From assembly GCA_903938205.1 (NCBI GenBank), contig CAJACJ010000391.1, positions 1 through 9,710 of the forward strand: a stretch of DNA of 9,710 nucleotides, read 5' to 3'. Each line of letters begins with the position of its first letter. The stretch's first letter is position 1. Position numbers and translations under genes: made by a program. This document shows positions 1-7,162 of the stretch, piece after piece. Source of the DNA: an uncultured bacterium (GTDB lineage: Bacteria; Planctomycetota; Phycisphaerae; Phycisphaerales; SM1A02). The notes under the pieces are model-generated. The model saw only the letters and a program-made list of their open reading frames with translations, ran no database searches and was not told the DNA's origin.

Positions 1-805
1 CGTGAACTTGAACCGCCAGGCATGCCACTTGAAATAGATCAAGCGCGTTGGCGGAATTTTTTCGCGCAAACTGCGCTGCGAATGATCCTGTTATTCCAGA
101 CAAGACATCGCCACTACCGCCAATGGCCAGCGCGGCCTCGGCAAATTCGCTGCGCCACACACGAACACCATCACTGACTTGCGTGTGCGCACCTTTTAAT
201 ACAACAATGCAACCAAGTCGAGCCGCCAAAGTGAGCGCCGCAACCTCGCGCGTGGATTCAGTCACAGGATCAAGATCAAGTTCAAGCGCCTCGGCCAGCG
301 CGGCGAACTCGCCGGGATGCGGAGTCATAATGATTGGCGCTTTCAAGTCGCGCGCAAAATCAGGCGTGTGCGCCAGCGCGCGCAAGGCATCGGCGTCCAG
401 AATCAACGGCTTTGTGAAGGCGTTTGCCAAACGAATGACAATTTGTTGTTGCGGTTGATCGCGCCCAAATCCGGGACCAACAACCAACGCGTCTGCGTTT
501 GCAAGCGCCTCATCAATCACTTGCGCGCAACCCGCGGCGAACAGATGTTGGTTCGAATCAATGGGCAATGCCACGCCAGTGGCGGCGGGAATAATTGAAA
601 GCACCGCGGGCAAAATGGGCGCGGGCACAGCCACCGTGCACAAACCGCAACCACTGCGAAGCGCGGCGCGGGCGGCCAGTGCGGGCGCGCCAATCATTGG
701 GTGATCGCCGCAAGATCCACCCACCACGCACACTTTTCCAAATGTTCCTTTGAATCCCAAAGGATCACGCGGCGGAAGAGTTGGAGAATTATTTATTCGG
801 TCCAC
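1..805 (-). CDS. nnrD: ADP/ATP-dependent NAD(P)H-hydrate dehydratase, stand-alone form, C-terminus cut by window edge
   Basis: Repairs hydrated NADH/NADPH (NADHX, NADPHX) by ADP- or ATP-driven dehydration in the cytoplasm; ribokinase-like fold of the YjeF C-terminal type. The visible 268 residues carry the family's motifs in order: FKGTFGKVCVVGGS (18-31), GPGFG (110-114), LDADAL (136-141), TPHPGEF (161-167), KGAHT (204-208) and the nucleotide/catalytic loop GGSGDVLSG (229-237) with Asp233 as the likely catalytic base. About 20-40 C-terminal residues probably lie beyond base 1. I chose the GTG at 805-803 because GAGG sits 6 bases upstream and the dehydratase domain begins within 20 residues; the start overlaps the upstream transglutaminase gene by 17 bases. 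There is no N-terminal epimerase (NnrE) domain, so any epimerase must be encoded elsewhere. Family identity is firm; preference for ADP or ATP cannot be read from sequence. Confidence 0.93.
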   Translation of the reverse strand, partial: MDRINNSPTLPPRDPLGFKGTFGKVCVVGGSCGDHPMIGAPALAARAALRSGCGLCTVAVPAPILPAVLSIIPAATGVALPIDSNQHLFAAGCAQVIDEALANADALVVGPGFGRDQPQQQIVIRLANAFTKPLILDADALRALAHTPDFARDLKAPIIMTPHPGEFAALAEALELDLDPVTESTREVAALTLAARLGCIVVLKGAHTQVSDGVRVWRSEFAEAALAIGGSGDVLSGITGSFAAQFARKNSANALDLFQVACLAVQVH

Positions 806-2420
806 CGCTTACCTCGATAGAAAGATTTCCCATGGACGTGAGAAGGCTGCCCCACGCAGGATCACTGGCCGCATCGGTGAGCGGTGTGACAGCAAGCAAT
901 ACGTGTCCAACATGAAATGATTCTCCGCCGGCTGGAAGCGTGGCGTCCAAATCAATCCAGCGACCATCAATGAAAGCCTGCGTCCATAAATGCCAGGCGA
1001 ACACATTTTTTTCGCCTGCAAAATATTCGGCCCACACCAAGCCTGCGGCCACTCGGCTTGGAATTCCATCGGCGCGCAAAAGAGCCGCAAGCAACACCGC
1101 ATACTCGGTGCAATCACCCGATTTATTTTGCGCGGTTTCACTGGCGCTGGCGAACGCGCTACCTAAGTTTTGATTCGTAATGTGGTTGGCGACAACGCTG
1201 CGAAATACAGTGGCTTTCAGCAATGTATTGGCCGCAAAATCCGGGTCGTTCTTATCCAGAATCGTGGTCTTGTTCTTGGATTTCAATTGCAATTTCCATT
1301 GCTCAACCGCCTTGTCTTTCAGCGCAATCACCGCGGGATCATTCCAATCAATCATGGGCGAAGATTCCATGTACACCGCGTCGGTTGCCACGCTTGCAAG
1401 TGATTGCTCCGCTGGTATGTCAAGATCAATCGTGACTTTGAATGATCCATCTGAATTGCGCACCACGCGTTGAAACCCCTCTTGCGGCGGCGGCATGATT
1501 GGCGGCTTCTTGGCCTTGACCAAAAGTGTGAGCGCTCGTTTGGTGGAGACATCGCTCAACGCATGATCCACTTTTACAAAGCTTGCCACCATCACTTCAA
1601 CTGGCGGCTTGGCTTCATCAAGCGCGGCCAGCGCTGTGGATTCATCGCACATCACATTTTTCAAAACGCCTAAACCTGTTGGTGTTTGACTGAGCACAGT
1701 TTCACCCGCTGCGTTGATCCACTCCTCGCTGCCCTTTGCGATCATTGGACCCGACGTGCGCCAACGCGTGCATGCGACGGATTTTCCATCGATCACTGCG
1801 GCGCTCTCATCTATTTTTTCCCAACGGTTCAACTGCGTCTGCAAACCTTGCGCGGGATCAATAGTCAGCAATGTGAAATCTGATTTTCCCTCCGCCCTTG
1901 CGCCCTGCCCCATGCGCATCGCCGCCATGGGCGACAAAGCTTTCTTATCGATTGCGGGCAAAATACGCTCTTTTACGGTTGCGCCTTGCGTGCGGCGCTC
2001 GCGAATTCCGTCGGCTACAAACTCCCACGCAACACGCACCGACATGCCGCCACCAGCTTGAGTTTGCCCGGCGCGCAGTGGCCGCCCCACTGCATCCTCT
2101 TCAATCCATGACGTGGAAGTCATGCTCAGAATTTGCTTCTCGCGCGCCATGCGCAAACGAGTTTGCGTTTCTGTGCGAAAGCCTTCTGGAATTGTCTTGG
2201 TCTGCAATCGCGTCCAACCCGTTGGCACATTGTTCAGCGTAATGATGTACCAATGCGTTGAGTTGCCCGCATCCGTAGGCGCCGCAGTGCTTGTTGCCGC
2301 AGAAGGCGCGGACGCTTGCGTTTGCGGCGCGTCCGAATTTTGCGTGGGCCGTGCCGCGCCAATGCACAAAAGAAATCCCGCCGCGCCAATGCATCCAATG
2401 AACGCGGTGAGTCGCGACAT
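789..2420 (-). CDS. Secreted transglutaminase-like (papain-fold) domain protein
   Basis: A 543-residue protein of unknown precise role with a transglutaminase-like domain near its C-terminus. In numbering from the GTG at 2423, the presumed catalytic triad is Cys438 (in SGDCTEYA), His478 (in FAWHLWTQ) and Asp493 (in WIDLDATLP), all intact. The N-terminus looks like a signal peptide: short basic start, hydrophobic stretch at 5-22, small residues before Arg25 as a possible signal peptidase I site, then an Ala/Ser/Thr/Pro-rich linker to about residue 54. It is therefore probably periplasmic or surface located. Residues 55-400 match no family I recognise. Such domains may act as proteases, cross-linkers or amidases; the sequence does not say which. 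The ATG at 2420 shares one base with the lysS TGA; a GTG at 2423 in the same frame would overlap lysS by 4 bases and is an equal alternative. No clear Shine-Dalgarno sequence is seen, suggesting coupling to lysS translation. Confidence 0.88.
   Translation of the reverse strand: MSRLTAFIGCIGAAGFLLCIGAARPTQNSDAPQTQASAPSAATSTAAPTDAGNSTHWYIITLNNVPTGWTRLQTKTIPEGFRTETQTRLRMAREKQILSMTSTSWIEEDAVGRPLRAGQTQAGGGMSVRVAWEFVADGIRERRTQGATVKERILPAIDKKALSPMAAMRMGQGARAEGKSDFTLLTIDPAQGLQTQLNRWEKIDESAAVIDGKSVACTRWRTSGPMIAKGSEEWINAAGETVLSQTPTGLGVLKNVMCDESTALAALDEAKPPVEVMVASFVKVDHALSDVSTKRALTLLVKAKKPPIMPPPQEGFQRVVRNSDGSFKVTIDLDIPAEQSLASVATDAVYMESSPMIDWNDPAVIALKDKAVEQWKLQLKSKNKTTILDKNDPDFAANTLLKATVFRSVVANHITNQNLGSAFASASETAQNKSGDCTEYAVLLAALLRADGIPSRVAAGLVWAEYFAGEKNVFAWHLWTQAFIDGRWIDLDATLPAGGESFHVGHVLLAVTPLTDAASDPAWGSLLTSMGNLSIEVSGGPNK
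812..815 (-). promoter_or_regulatory. Shine-Dalgarno GAGG for nnrD
   Basis: GAGG on the minus strand lies 6 bases before the GTG at 805, inside the end of the preceding transglutaminase gene. It decides the GTG start, as no ATG is available close to the start of the conserved domain. Most other genes here lack a comparable motif. Confidence 0.5.
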
Positions 2421-4015
2421 CACTCTGACTTCATCAACGGAAAGAGAATCACATCGCGAATACTTTCACTGTTGGTGAGCAACATGACAAGGCGATCAAT
2501 GCCGAGTCCCATTCCACCCGTCGGTGGCATGCCCACTTTCAGCGACTCAAGAAAATCCTCATCAAGCGTGCGAAAGGTTGTTTCCTCATCGTTGACACCC
2601 TTGAGTTGATCCGTGAATTTGGCGCGCTGCACATCGGGGTCGTTCAACTCGCTGTAATGCGGGCCCATTTCCATGCCGCCAATGAACAAATCGCCGCGTT
2701 CACACAAGCGCGGATCATCGGCGCGCGGACGAGTCAACGGACTGACGGCGCTTGGCCAATCCGTAACAAAAGTTGGCGTGCAAGGATCAATCTTTGGCTC
2801 CGCCAGAAGTTCGAAAAGTTTTTCCACGCGCAGCCAATGGTCAATCGTGGCGGCGTTTGGAATGTGGCGCGACTGCGCCTCTTGTAAAACAGATTTTTCA
2901 TCAAAGATGTCAAGACCCGAACCTTGCTTGAACAATTCCGCGAAAGTGACGCGGCGAAATGGCATTGCGTAATTCACTTTGAATTCACCAAACGCAAGCA
3001 CGGGACCCGCCGGAACATCTACTTGCTCCTTCGCTACTTGCGTGGCGCACTCATGCACCAGCGCTTCCGTGAGATCCATAATGCTTGTGTAATCGCCGAA
3101 GGCTTCATACGCCTCCATTGCGGTGAACTCCGGATTATGGCTGCGATCAACGCCTTCATTGCGGAAGTTGCGATTGATTTCAAACACGCGCGGCATTCCA
3201 CCGGTAATCAAGCGCTTGAGATACAACTCGGGCGCGACGCGCAAAAATAAATTCATGCCAAGCGCGTTGTGCGTTGTCACAAATGGACGCGCCGCAGCGC
3301 CGCCAGCGAGCGGCTGCATCATGGGAGTCTCCACCTCCAGAAATCCACGCTGCTGCATGAACCCGCGGGCCATGGCCACAATGCGGCTGCGCATTTGAAA
3401 AACTTGCATGGTGCGCGGCGTGGCCCACATGTCCAAATAGCGCTTTCGATAGCGAATTTCAGCGTCTTCCAAGCCGTGCCATTTGCCTGGCGGCGGCGCC
3501 AAACTTTTGCATTGCAGGGAAACATCTTTTGCCCAAATGCAAATCTCACCCTTCTGCGTGCGGCCAATGGGACCTTCCGCGCACACAATGTCGCCGTAAT
3601 CCAGCGCCTTGGCGATTTCAAAAGACTTCGCATCCGCCGCGGACTTGCTCATGGAAATTTGCAAATCGCCAGTGTGGTCGCGCAGCCAGAAGAAAATAAT
3701 TTTTCCAAGATCGCGGTACTGCACCACGCGGCCAGCGACTTTCATGCGCGGGCGGGTGTCCACAACTTGAAACGCGGGATCGGCCTTTGCCTTTGCGCTG
3801 TCAAGTTCATGTTGCGTTTGGGCTTCTGCATTGAACGCGGCGCGCGCGACGCCAAGCGAGACCAAACCAAACACTCGTCCACCAAATGGGTCCACTCCCA
3901 TCTCGTTTCTGTAGCGATCCAACTTGGCGCGACGGGATGCTTCAAGCACCGATGGATGAATTTCCTCAACGCCGCCAGAGTCGCCTTGATTCGCTGGAGT
4001 CTTTTCTTGTGTCAT
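2420..4015 (-). CDS. lysS: Lysyl-tRNA synthetase, class II
   Basis: Charges tRNA-Lys with lysine in the cytoplasm. The 531-residue length is slightly above the usual bacterial 490-510. An N-terminal helix region (about 20-60) leads to an OB-fold anticodon-binding domain (about 90-175), then KWHGLEDAEIRYRKRYLD (178-195), class II motif 1 around GFLEVETPMMQP (224-235), motif 2 RVFEINRNFRNEG (276-288) with the following HNPEFT (293-298), and motif 3 GMGLGIDRLVML (501-512). The lysine-site segment reads GMEMGPHYSELNDP (447-460), where most LysRS have an Asn two residues before the aromatic (E. coli GNGFSELND); see findings. The ATG at 4015 gives a normal N-terminus; no Shine-Dalgarno motif precedes it. 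It heads the leftward block and overlaps the next gene at its stop. The full-length OB domain rules out the truncated paralogue EpmA. Confidence 0.97.
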   Translation of the reverse strand: MTQEKTPANQGDSGGVEEIHPSVLEASRRAKLDRYRNEMGVDPFGGRVFGLVSLGVARAAFNAEAQTQHELDSAKAKADPAFQVVDTRPRMKVAGRVVQYRDLGKIIFFWLRDHTGDLQISMSKSAADAKSFEIAKALDYGDIVCAEGPIGRTQKGEICIWAKDVSLQCKSLAPPPGKWHGLEDAEIRYRKRYLDMWATPRTMQVFQMRSRIVAMARGFMQQRGFLEVETPMMQPLAGGAAARPFVTTHNALGMNLFLRVAPELYLKRLITGGMPRVFEINRNFRNEGVDRSHNPEFTAMEAYEAFGDYTSIMDLTEALVHECATQVAKEQVDVPAGPVLAFGEFKVNYAMPFRRVTFAELFKQGSGLDIFDEKSVLQEAQSRHIPNAATIDHWLRVEKLFELLAEPKIDPCTPTFVTDWPSAVSPLTRPRADDPRLCERGDLFIGGMEMGPHYSELNDPDVQRAKFTDQLKGVNDEETTFRTLDEDFLESLKVGMPPTGGMGLGIDRLVMLLTNSESIRDVILFPLMKSE

Positions 4016-4041
4016 TGAAAGAATGGTACCGCTGATATAAA
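4015..4041 (+). promoter_or_regulatory. Candidate sigma-70-type promoter for pfk
   Basis: TTGAAA at 4015-4020 and TATAAA at 4036-4041, with a TG one base before the latter (extended -10, TGATATAAA). The 15-base spacer is shorter than the usual 17. If real, transcription would begin near 4048, only a few bases before the ATG at 4054 but about 48 bases before the ATG at 4096, which favours the later start of pfk. The -35 overlaps the lysS start codon. Confidence 0.35.
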
Positions 4042-4095
4042 AGATCGCAGCGCATGGCGGATTGGCGAAAGATCGTTACGATCATCACCCTTTCC
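4016..4095. promoter_or_regulatory. Divergent intergenic region between lysS and pfk
   Basis: This 80-base region must hold promoters for both gene blocks unless they read in from further away. It is locally AT-rich around 4033-4042, where the bases read similarly on both strands (TGATATAAA / TTTATATCA), so the same patch could serve as -10 element in either direction. On the minus strand I see no convincing -35. A GGTACC palindrome sits at 4025-4030 with no assigned meaning. Assignment rests on position and weak motif matches only. Confidence 0.35.
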
Positions 4096-5250
4096 ATGAC
4101 ACCTCCAAAAAATATTCGTCGCATTGGCGTACTCACAGGTGGAGGCGATTGCCCCGGCCTGAACGCCGTGATTCGCGCAGTGACCAAGACCGCAATTTTG
4201 CAATACGGCATTGAGGTTGTGGGAATTGAAGATGGTTTTCAAGGTTTGATCGATGACCGCGTTCGACCGCTGACTTCACGCGACGTCGCGGGAATATTGG
4301 TGCGTGGCGGAACCATTTTGGGCAGTAACAATCGCTGCAACCCAAGCAAATACCACGTTGGCAATGACGAACAGGGAGCTCCAATTTTTCGCGACATGAC
4401 CGAGCGCTGCGTGGAAACCGCGAAGCGACATCGGTTGGACGCCATCATTGTGATTGGTGGCGATGGAACCATGAGCGCCGCAAGCCATTTGGTAGACAAG
4501 GGCTTGAACATTATTGGCGTTCCAAAAACAATCGACAACGATATTGTTGGAACAGAAATTAGTTTTGGTTTTCTCACCGCGGTCGCCACAGCCACCGACG
4601 CGCTTGATCGCTTGCACTCCACCGCCGACAGTCACCACCGCGTGATGGTGTGCGAACTCATGGGACGCAACGCGGGTTGGATCGCGCTGACCGCCGGCGT
4701 GGCCAGCGGTAGCGATGTGATTCTGATTCCAGAAATTCCGTTTGACTTCAATCCCATTTTCGCGTTTGTGAATGATCGTATGAGCAAAGGTCCAGGCTTC
4801 GCCATTGTTGTGGTGGCCGAGGGCGCGAAGCAAAAATCTGGCGAGCAAATGGTTGCGCGCATTGATCCCACAAGTCCCGACCCAATTCGCCTTGGCGGCA
4901 TTGGCGCATTTGTGGCTAAAAACATTGAAAAAGCTTGCAATGTCGAGACTCGCACCACGGTGCTTGGACACATTCAACGCGGCGGTCCACCGATCGCGGC
5001 CGATCGAATTTTGGCCACGCACTTTGGCTATCACGCCATTCTCACGCTGATGGCTGGCGGGCACAATCGCATGGTGGTGCGCGAGAATAATATTTTCTCC
5101 GATGTCGACTTGTTGCATGCCGCGGGCAAACAACGCTTGATTCCAATTGATCACGGATTGATCTCCGCGGGACGCGCCATGGGGACGTGTTTTGGCGACA
5201 GCGTTCCGCATTTGCATTTCTCCAAATCAAAACCGGCGGTCGTAGTGTGA
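4096..5250 (+). CDS. pfkA: 6-phosphofructokinase (PFK-A superfamily), mixed ATP/PPi signature
   Basis: Phosphorylates fructose 6-phosphate to the 1,6-bisphosphate in glycolysis. From the ATG at 4096 the protein has 384 residues. Visible motifs are GGGDCPGLNA (15-24), GGDGT (121-125), PKTIDND (143-149) with catalytic Asp147, MGRNAGW (189-195), IPE (211-213) and GHIQRGG (291-297). Gly124 matches ATP-dependent enzymes, where PPi enzymes carry Asp; Lys144 matches PPi enzymes, where classical ATP enzymes such as E. coli PfkA carry Gly. The same Gly/Lys pair is, to my knowledge, found in actinomycete ATP-PFKs, so ATP is the more likely donor. An in-frame ATG at 4054 would add 14 residues (MADWRKIVTIITLS) that the family does not need and would leave almost no leader after the candidate promoter. 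Neither start has a Shine-Dalgarno motif. The stop overlaps the next gene by 4 bases. Confidence 0.95.
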   Translation: MTPPKNIRRIGVLTGGGDCPGLNAVIRAVTKTAILQYGIEVVGIEDGFQGLIDDRVRPLTSRDVAGILVRGGTILGSNNRCNPSKYHVGNDEQGAPIFRDMTERCVETAKRHRLDAIIVIGGDGTMSAASHLVDKGLNIIGVPKTIDNDIVGTEISFGFLTAVATATDALDRLHSTADSHHRVMVCELMGRNAGWIALTAGVASGSDVILIPEIPFDFNPIFAFVNDRMSKGPGFAIVVVAEGAKQKSGEQMVARIDPTSPDPIRLGGIGAFVAKNIEKACNVETRTTVLGHIQRGGPPIAADRILATHFGYHAILTLMAGGHNRMVVRENNIFSDVDLLHAAGKQRLIPIDHGLISAGRAMGTCFGDSVPHLHFSKSKPAVVV

Positions 5251-6104
5251 GCCCCGCTGATCGCCAATCCGCTTTGCGGCCGGCGGTCTTTCTTGACCGA
5301 GACGGAACGCTCATCGACAACGCTGGCGACTTGGGTGATCCCGATCAAATTCAAATTCTTTCTGGCGTAGCGCAAGCGCTGCAACTTTTGCTCAAACATA
5401 ACTTCATGTTGTTCGTGGTCACCAATCAAGGCGGCGTGGCGCGCGGCAAATACAACGAGGACGCAGTTCTTCAAACACACGCGCGTCTTGAGCAGATGCT
5501 GCGCGCGGAAGTGGGAACGCCCACAGTCATCACCGAATATTATTACTGCCCGTTTCATCCGCAAGGAACGGTGGAAAACTATCGCCGCGAACATGAATGG
5601 CGAAAACCCGCGCCTGGAATGTTATTCGCGGCAGCATTAGCCCACGCCATTGATCTAGAAAAAAGCTGGATGATTGGCGATCAAGAACGCGACGTGATGG
5701 CGGGCGCGGCGGCGCAATGCCGCACCATTTTAATTTCAAGCGACCGCGAAATGGCCGCCGCAAGCGTTGGCGACTTTGTGGAGACGGATTTGCTTCACGC
5801 CGCACGGCGCATCACTGCGCCGGTCATTGATGCGGCAGCGATTGGATCGGTTGCGCTACACGCGCGTCGATCTGATATTTTGTCCGACGCCGTGTTCAAA
5901 GAAACCATCAAGTCCATGGCGCACGCGCTTGCGCAACGAACTGGAATACAACTGCTTCAAATCGACTTCCACACCAACAGTGTGACCGCCACAGTCGAAG
6001 GAGGCGAAGTGATTGCCTTGGGATTCGCCACGGAACTTCGACGAGACACTGATCGATGGTGGCGCTCCCATCGCGCGCCTGAAAGTCCATGGGGTTCTTT
6101 CTAA
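5247..6104 (+). CDS. gmhB: GmhB/HisB-N-type HAD phosphatase with unrecognised C-terminal extension
   Basis: Resembles D-glycero-D-manno-heptose 1,7-bisphosphate 7-phosphatase, a cytoplasmic step of ADP-heptose synthesis. From the GTG at 5247 it has 285 residues: motif I FLDRDGT (15-21; Asp17 nucleophile, Asp19 acid/base), motif II VVTNQGG (57-63), Lys120 in WRKPAPGM, and motif IV IGDQERD (143-149; Asp145, Asp149). The zinc loop is degraded: CPFHPQG keeps Cys101, but the usual CxCRKP is HEWRKP (116-121). GmhB is normally about 190 residues; residues 190-285 form an extension predicted by eye as helix then two strands, ending in a Trp-Trp-Arg segment, which I do not recognise. The GTG start overlaps the pfk stop as GTGA; a further upstream in-frame ATG (5187) would only add pfk-shadow residues. 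The GT9 neighbour supports a heptose role, but another sugar bisphosphate substrate is possible. Confidence 0.85.
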   Translation: MSPADRQSALRPAVFLDRDGTLIDNAGDLGDPDQIQILSGVAQALQLLLKHNFMLFVVTNQGGVARGKYNEDAVLQTHARLEQMLRAEVGTPTVITEYYYCPFHPQGTVENYRREHEWRKPAPGMLFAAALAHAIDLEKSWMIGDQERDVMAGAAAQCRTILISSDREMAAASVGDFVETDLLHAARRITAPVIDAAAIGSVALHARRSDILSDAVFKETIKSMAHALAQRTGIQLLQIDFHTNSVTATVEGGEVIALGFATELRRDTDRWWRSHRAPESPWGSF

Positions 6105-6106
6105 AA

Positions 6107-7162
6107 ATGAAATCTCCCCTGCACAATTGCCAACGACTATGCGTGATTCTTCCTTCATGGATTGGTGACACGGTCATGGCCACTCCGGCGCTGCGCGCGT
6201 TGCGCAAGAATTTACCCAACACGCACATCACGCTGCTTGGTCGCGCTGGCTTGCGCACCATTCTTTCGGGCTTGCCAGTCTTTGACGAATGTGTTGAACA
6301 TCGCATGCGCGGATGGCTTGGTCCCTTCAGCAATCTCAAACCAATTCGCGCCATCCATGCCGACGCCATGCTGCTATTTCCAAACAGCATGCGCAGCGCG
6401 TTGATTGCGTATGCCAGCGGCGCGCGCACCCGAATTGGTTGGAATCGTCAAAATCGCGGCTGGTTTCTTTCACATCCCGCAACGCCGCCGTTCATGACAA
6501 CGCCATTCAGCAGCGTTGATAATTATTGCAATCTCACCGAGTTGGCACTTGGAACCACCATCACTGATCGCACAGTGCAACTGCATTGCACCACGGAAGA
6601 ACTGGCAACGGGCTTTCGCTTGCTTGATGGTTTGCCGATGCCGCGCGTGATTTTAAATCCAGGCGCGAACCGACTTGATAAGCGTTGGTCCGCGGAAAAT
6701 TTCGCCGCGCTCGCTATTGCGCTTCGTAAAAAATGTGGCGCCGGCGTCGCGGTCACTGGTTCGGAAAGTGAACGCAATGTTGTTGATGCGATCGTTTCCG
6801 CGAGCCAAGGCGCCGCCATTTCGCTCATTGAACGAGGCGTCACGCTGGATGGACTCAAAGGCGCCATTGCGCAAGCCGATTTGCTGATCACCAACGACAC
6901 AGGTCCGCGCCACATTGCAGCCGGGTTTAACACGCCATGTGTTTCGCTATTCGGTCCAACTGATCATCGCTTCACAACACTGCAAGAGCCGCAAAACACA
7001 AACACCACTCATACGCCACGCGAATGGCTGTTGATTGCTGATCCATTTCTTCCCAAGGAAGTGATCGCGAATCACGTCGCAAAAATCGCGCGCGTGGACC
7101 GCATTTCCGTTGGCGATGTCACGTACGCCGCAACACAATTGCTCAACGCCAAACTTCGTTAA
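6107..7162 (+). CDS. Glycosyltransferase family 9, LPS heptosyltransferase-like
   Basis: Likely transfers heptose from ADP-heptose to lipid A-core on the inner face of the cytoplasmic membrane, as WaaF/WaaC do. The 351-residue protein has the two Rossmann-like halves of GT-B enzymes. LPSWIGDTVMATPALRALR (15-33) contains the family's N-terminal GD with Asp21 as candidate catalytic base; ILNPGANRLDKRW (182-194) opens the nucleotide-binding half, and ITNDTGPRHIAAGF (261-274) with SLFGPTD (280-286) forms the donor site. It lacks the Cys-containing tail typical of many WaaF proteins. The ATG at 6107 lies 2 bases after the phosphatase stop; an in-frame ATG at 6089 (six more residues, 16-base overlap) is about equally possible, with only a weak GAAAG upstream. 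Placement after a GmhB-like gene supports heptose as donor sugar, though GT9 members also use other sugars. Confidence 0.9.
   Translation: MKSPLHNCQRLCVILPSWIGDTVMATPALRALRKNLPNTHITLLGRAGLRTILSGLPVFDECVEHRMRGWLGPFSNLKPIRAIHADAMLLFPNSMRSALIAYASGARTRIGWNRQNRGWFLSHPATPPFMTTPFSSVDNYCNLTELALGTTITDRTVQLHCTTEELATGFRLLDGLPMPRVILNPGANRLDKRWSAENFAALAIALRKKCGAGVAVTGSESERNVVDAIVSASQGAAISLIERGVTLDGLKGAIAQADLLITNDTGPRHIAAGFNTPCVSLFGPTDHRFTTLQEPQNTNTTHTPREWLLIADPFLPKEVIANHVAKIARVDRISVGDVTYAATQLLNAKLR

Noticed and set aside
48..458. A 136-codon plus-strand open frame at the left edge
   Set aside because: It is antisense to nnrD, whose minus-strand translation carries the NnrD motifs without interruption. 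Low-complexity Ser/Ala composition suggests a shadow.
3269..4018. A 249-codon open frame on the plus strand, antisense to the lysS N-terminal half
   Set aside because: lysS on the other strand has all class II motifs; the antisense product has no domain features and no start signal.
4276..5217. A 313-codon open frame on the minus strand, fully antisense to pfk
   Set aside because: Its translation has no recognisable motif, is rich in His/Asn/Ala as expected for an antisense shadow of GC-rich codons, and the plus-strand pfk is unambiguous.
5187..5246. Longer start (ATG at 5187) for the HAD phosphatase
   Set aside because: The extra 20 residues lie entirely inside the pfk coding end and precede the HAD motif I region without family support; the GTG at 5247 forms a standard GTGA overlap.
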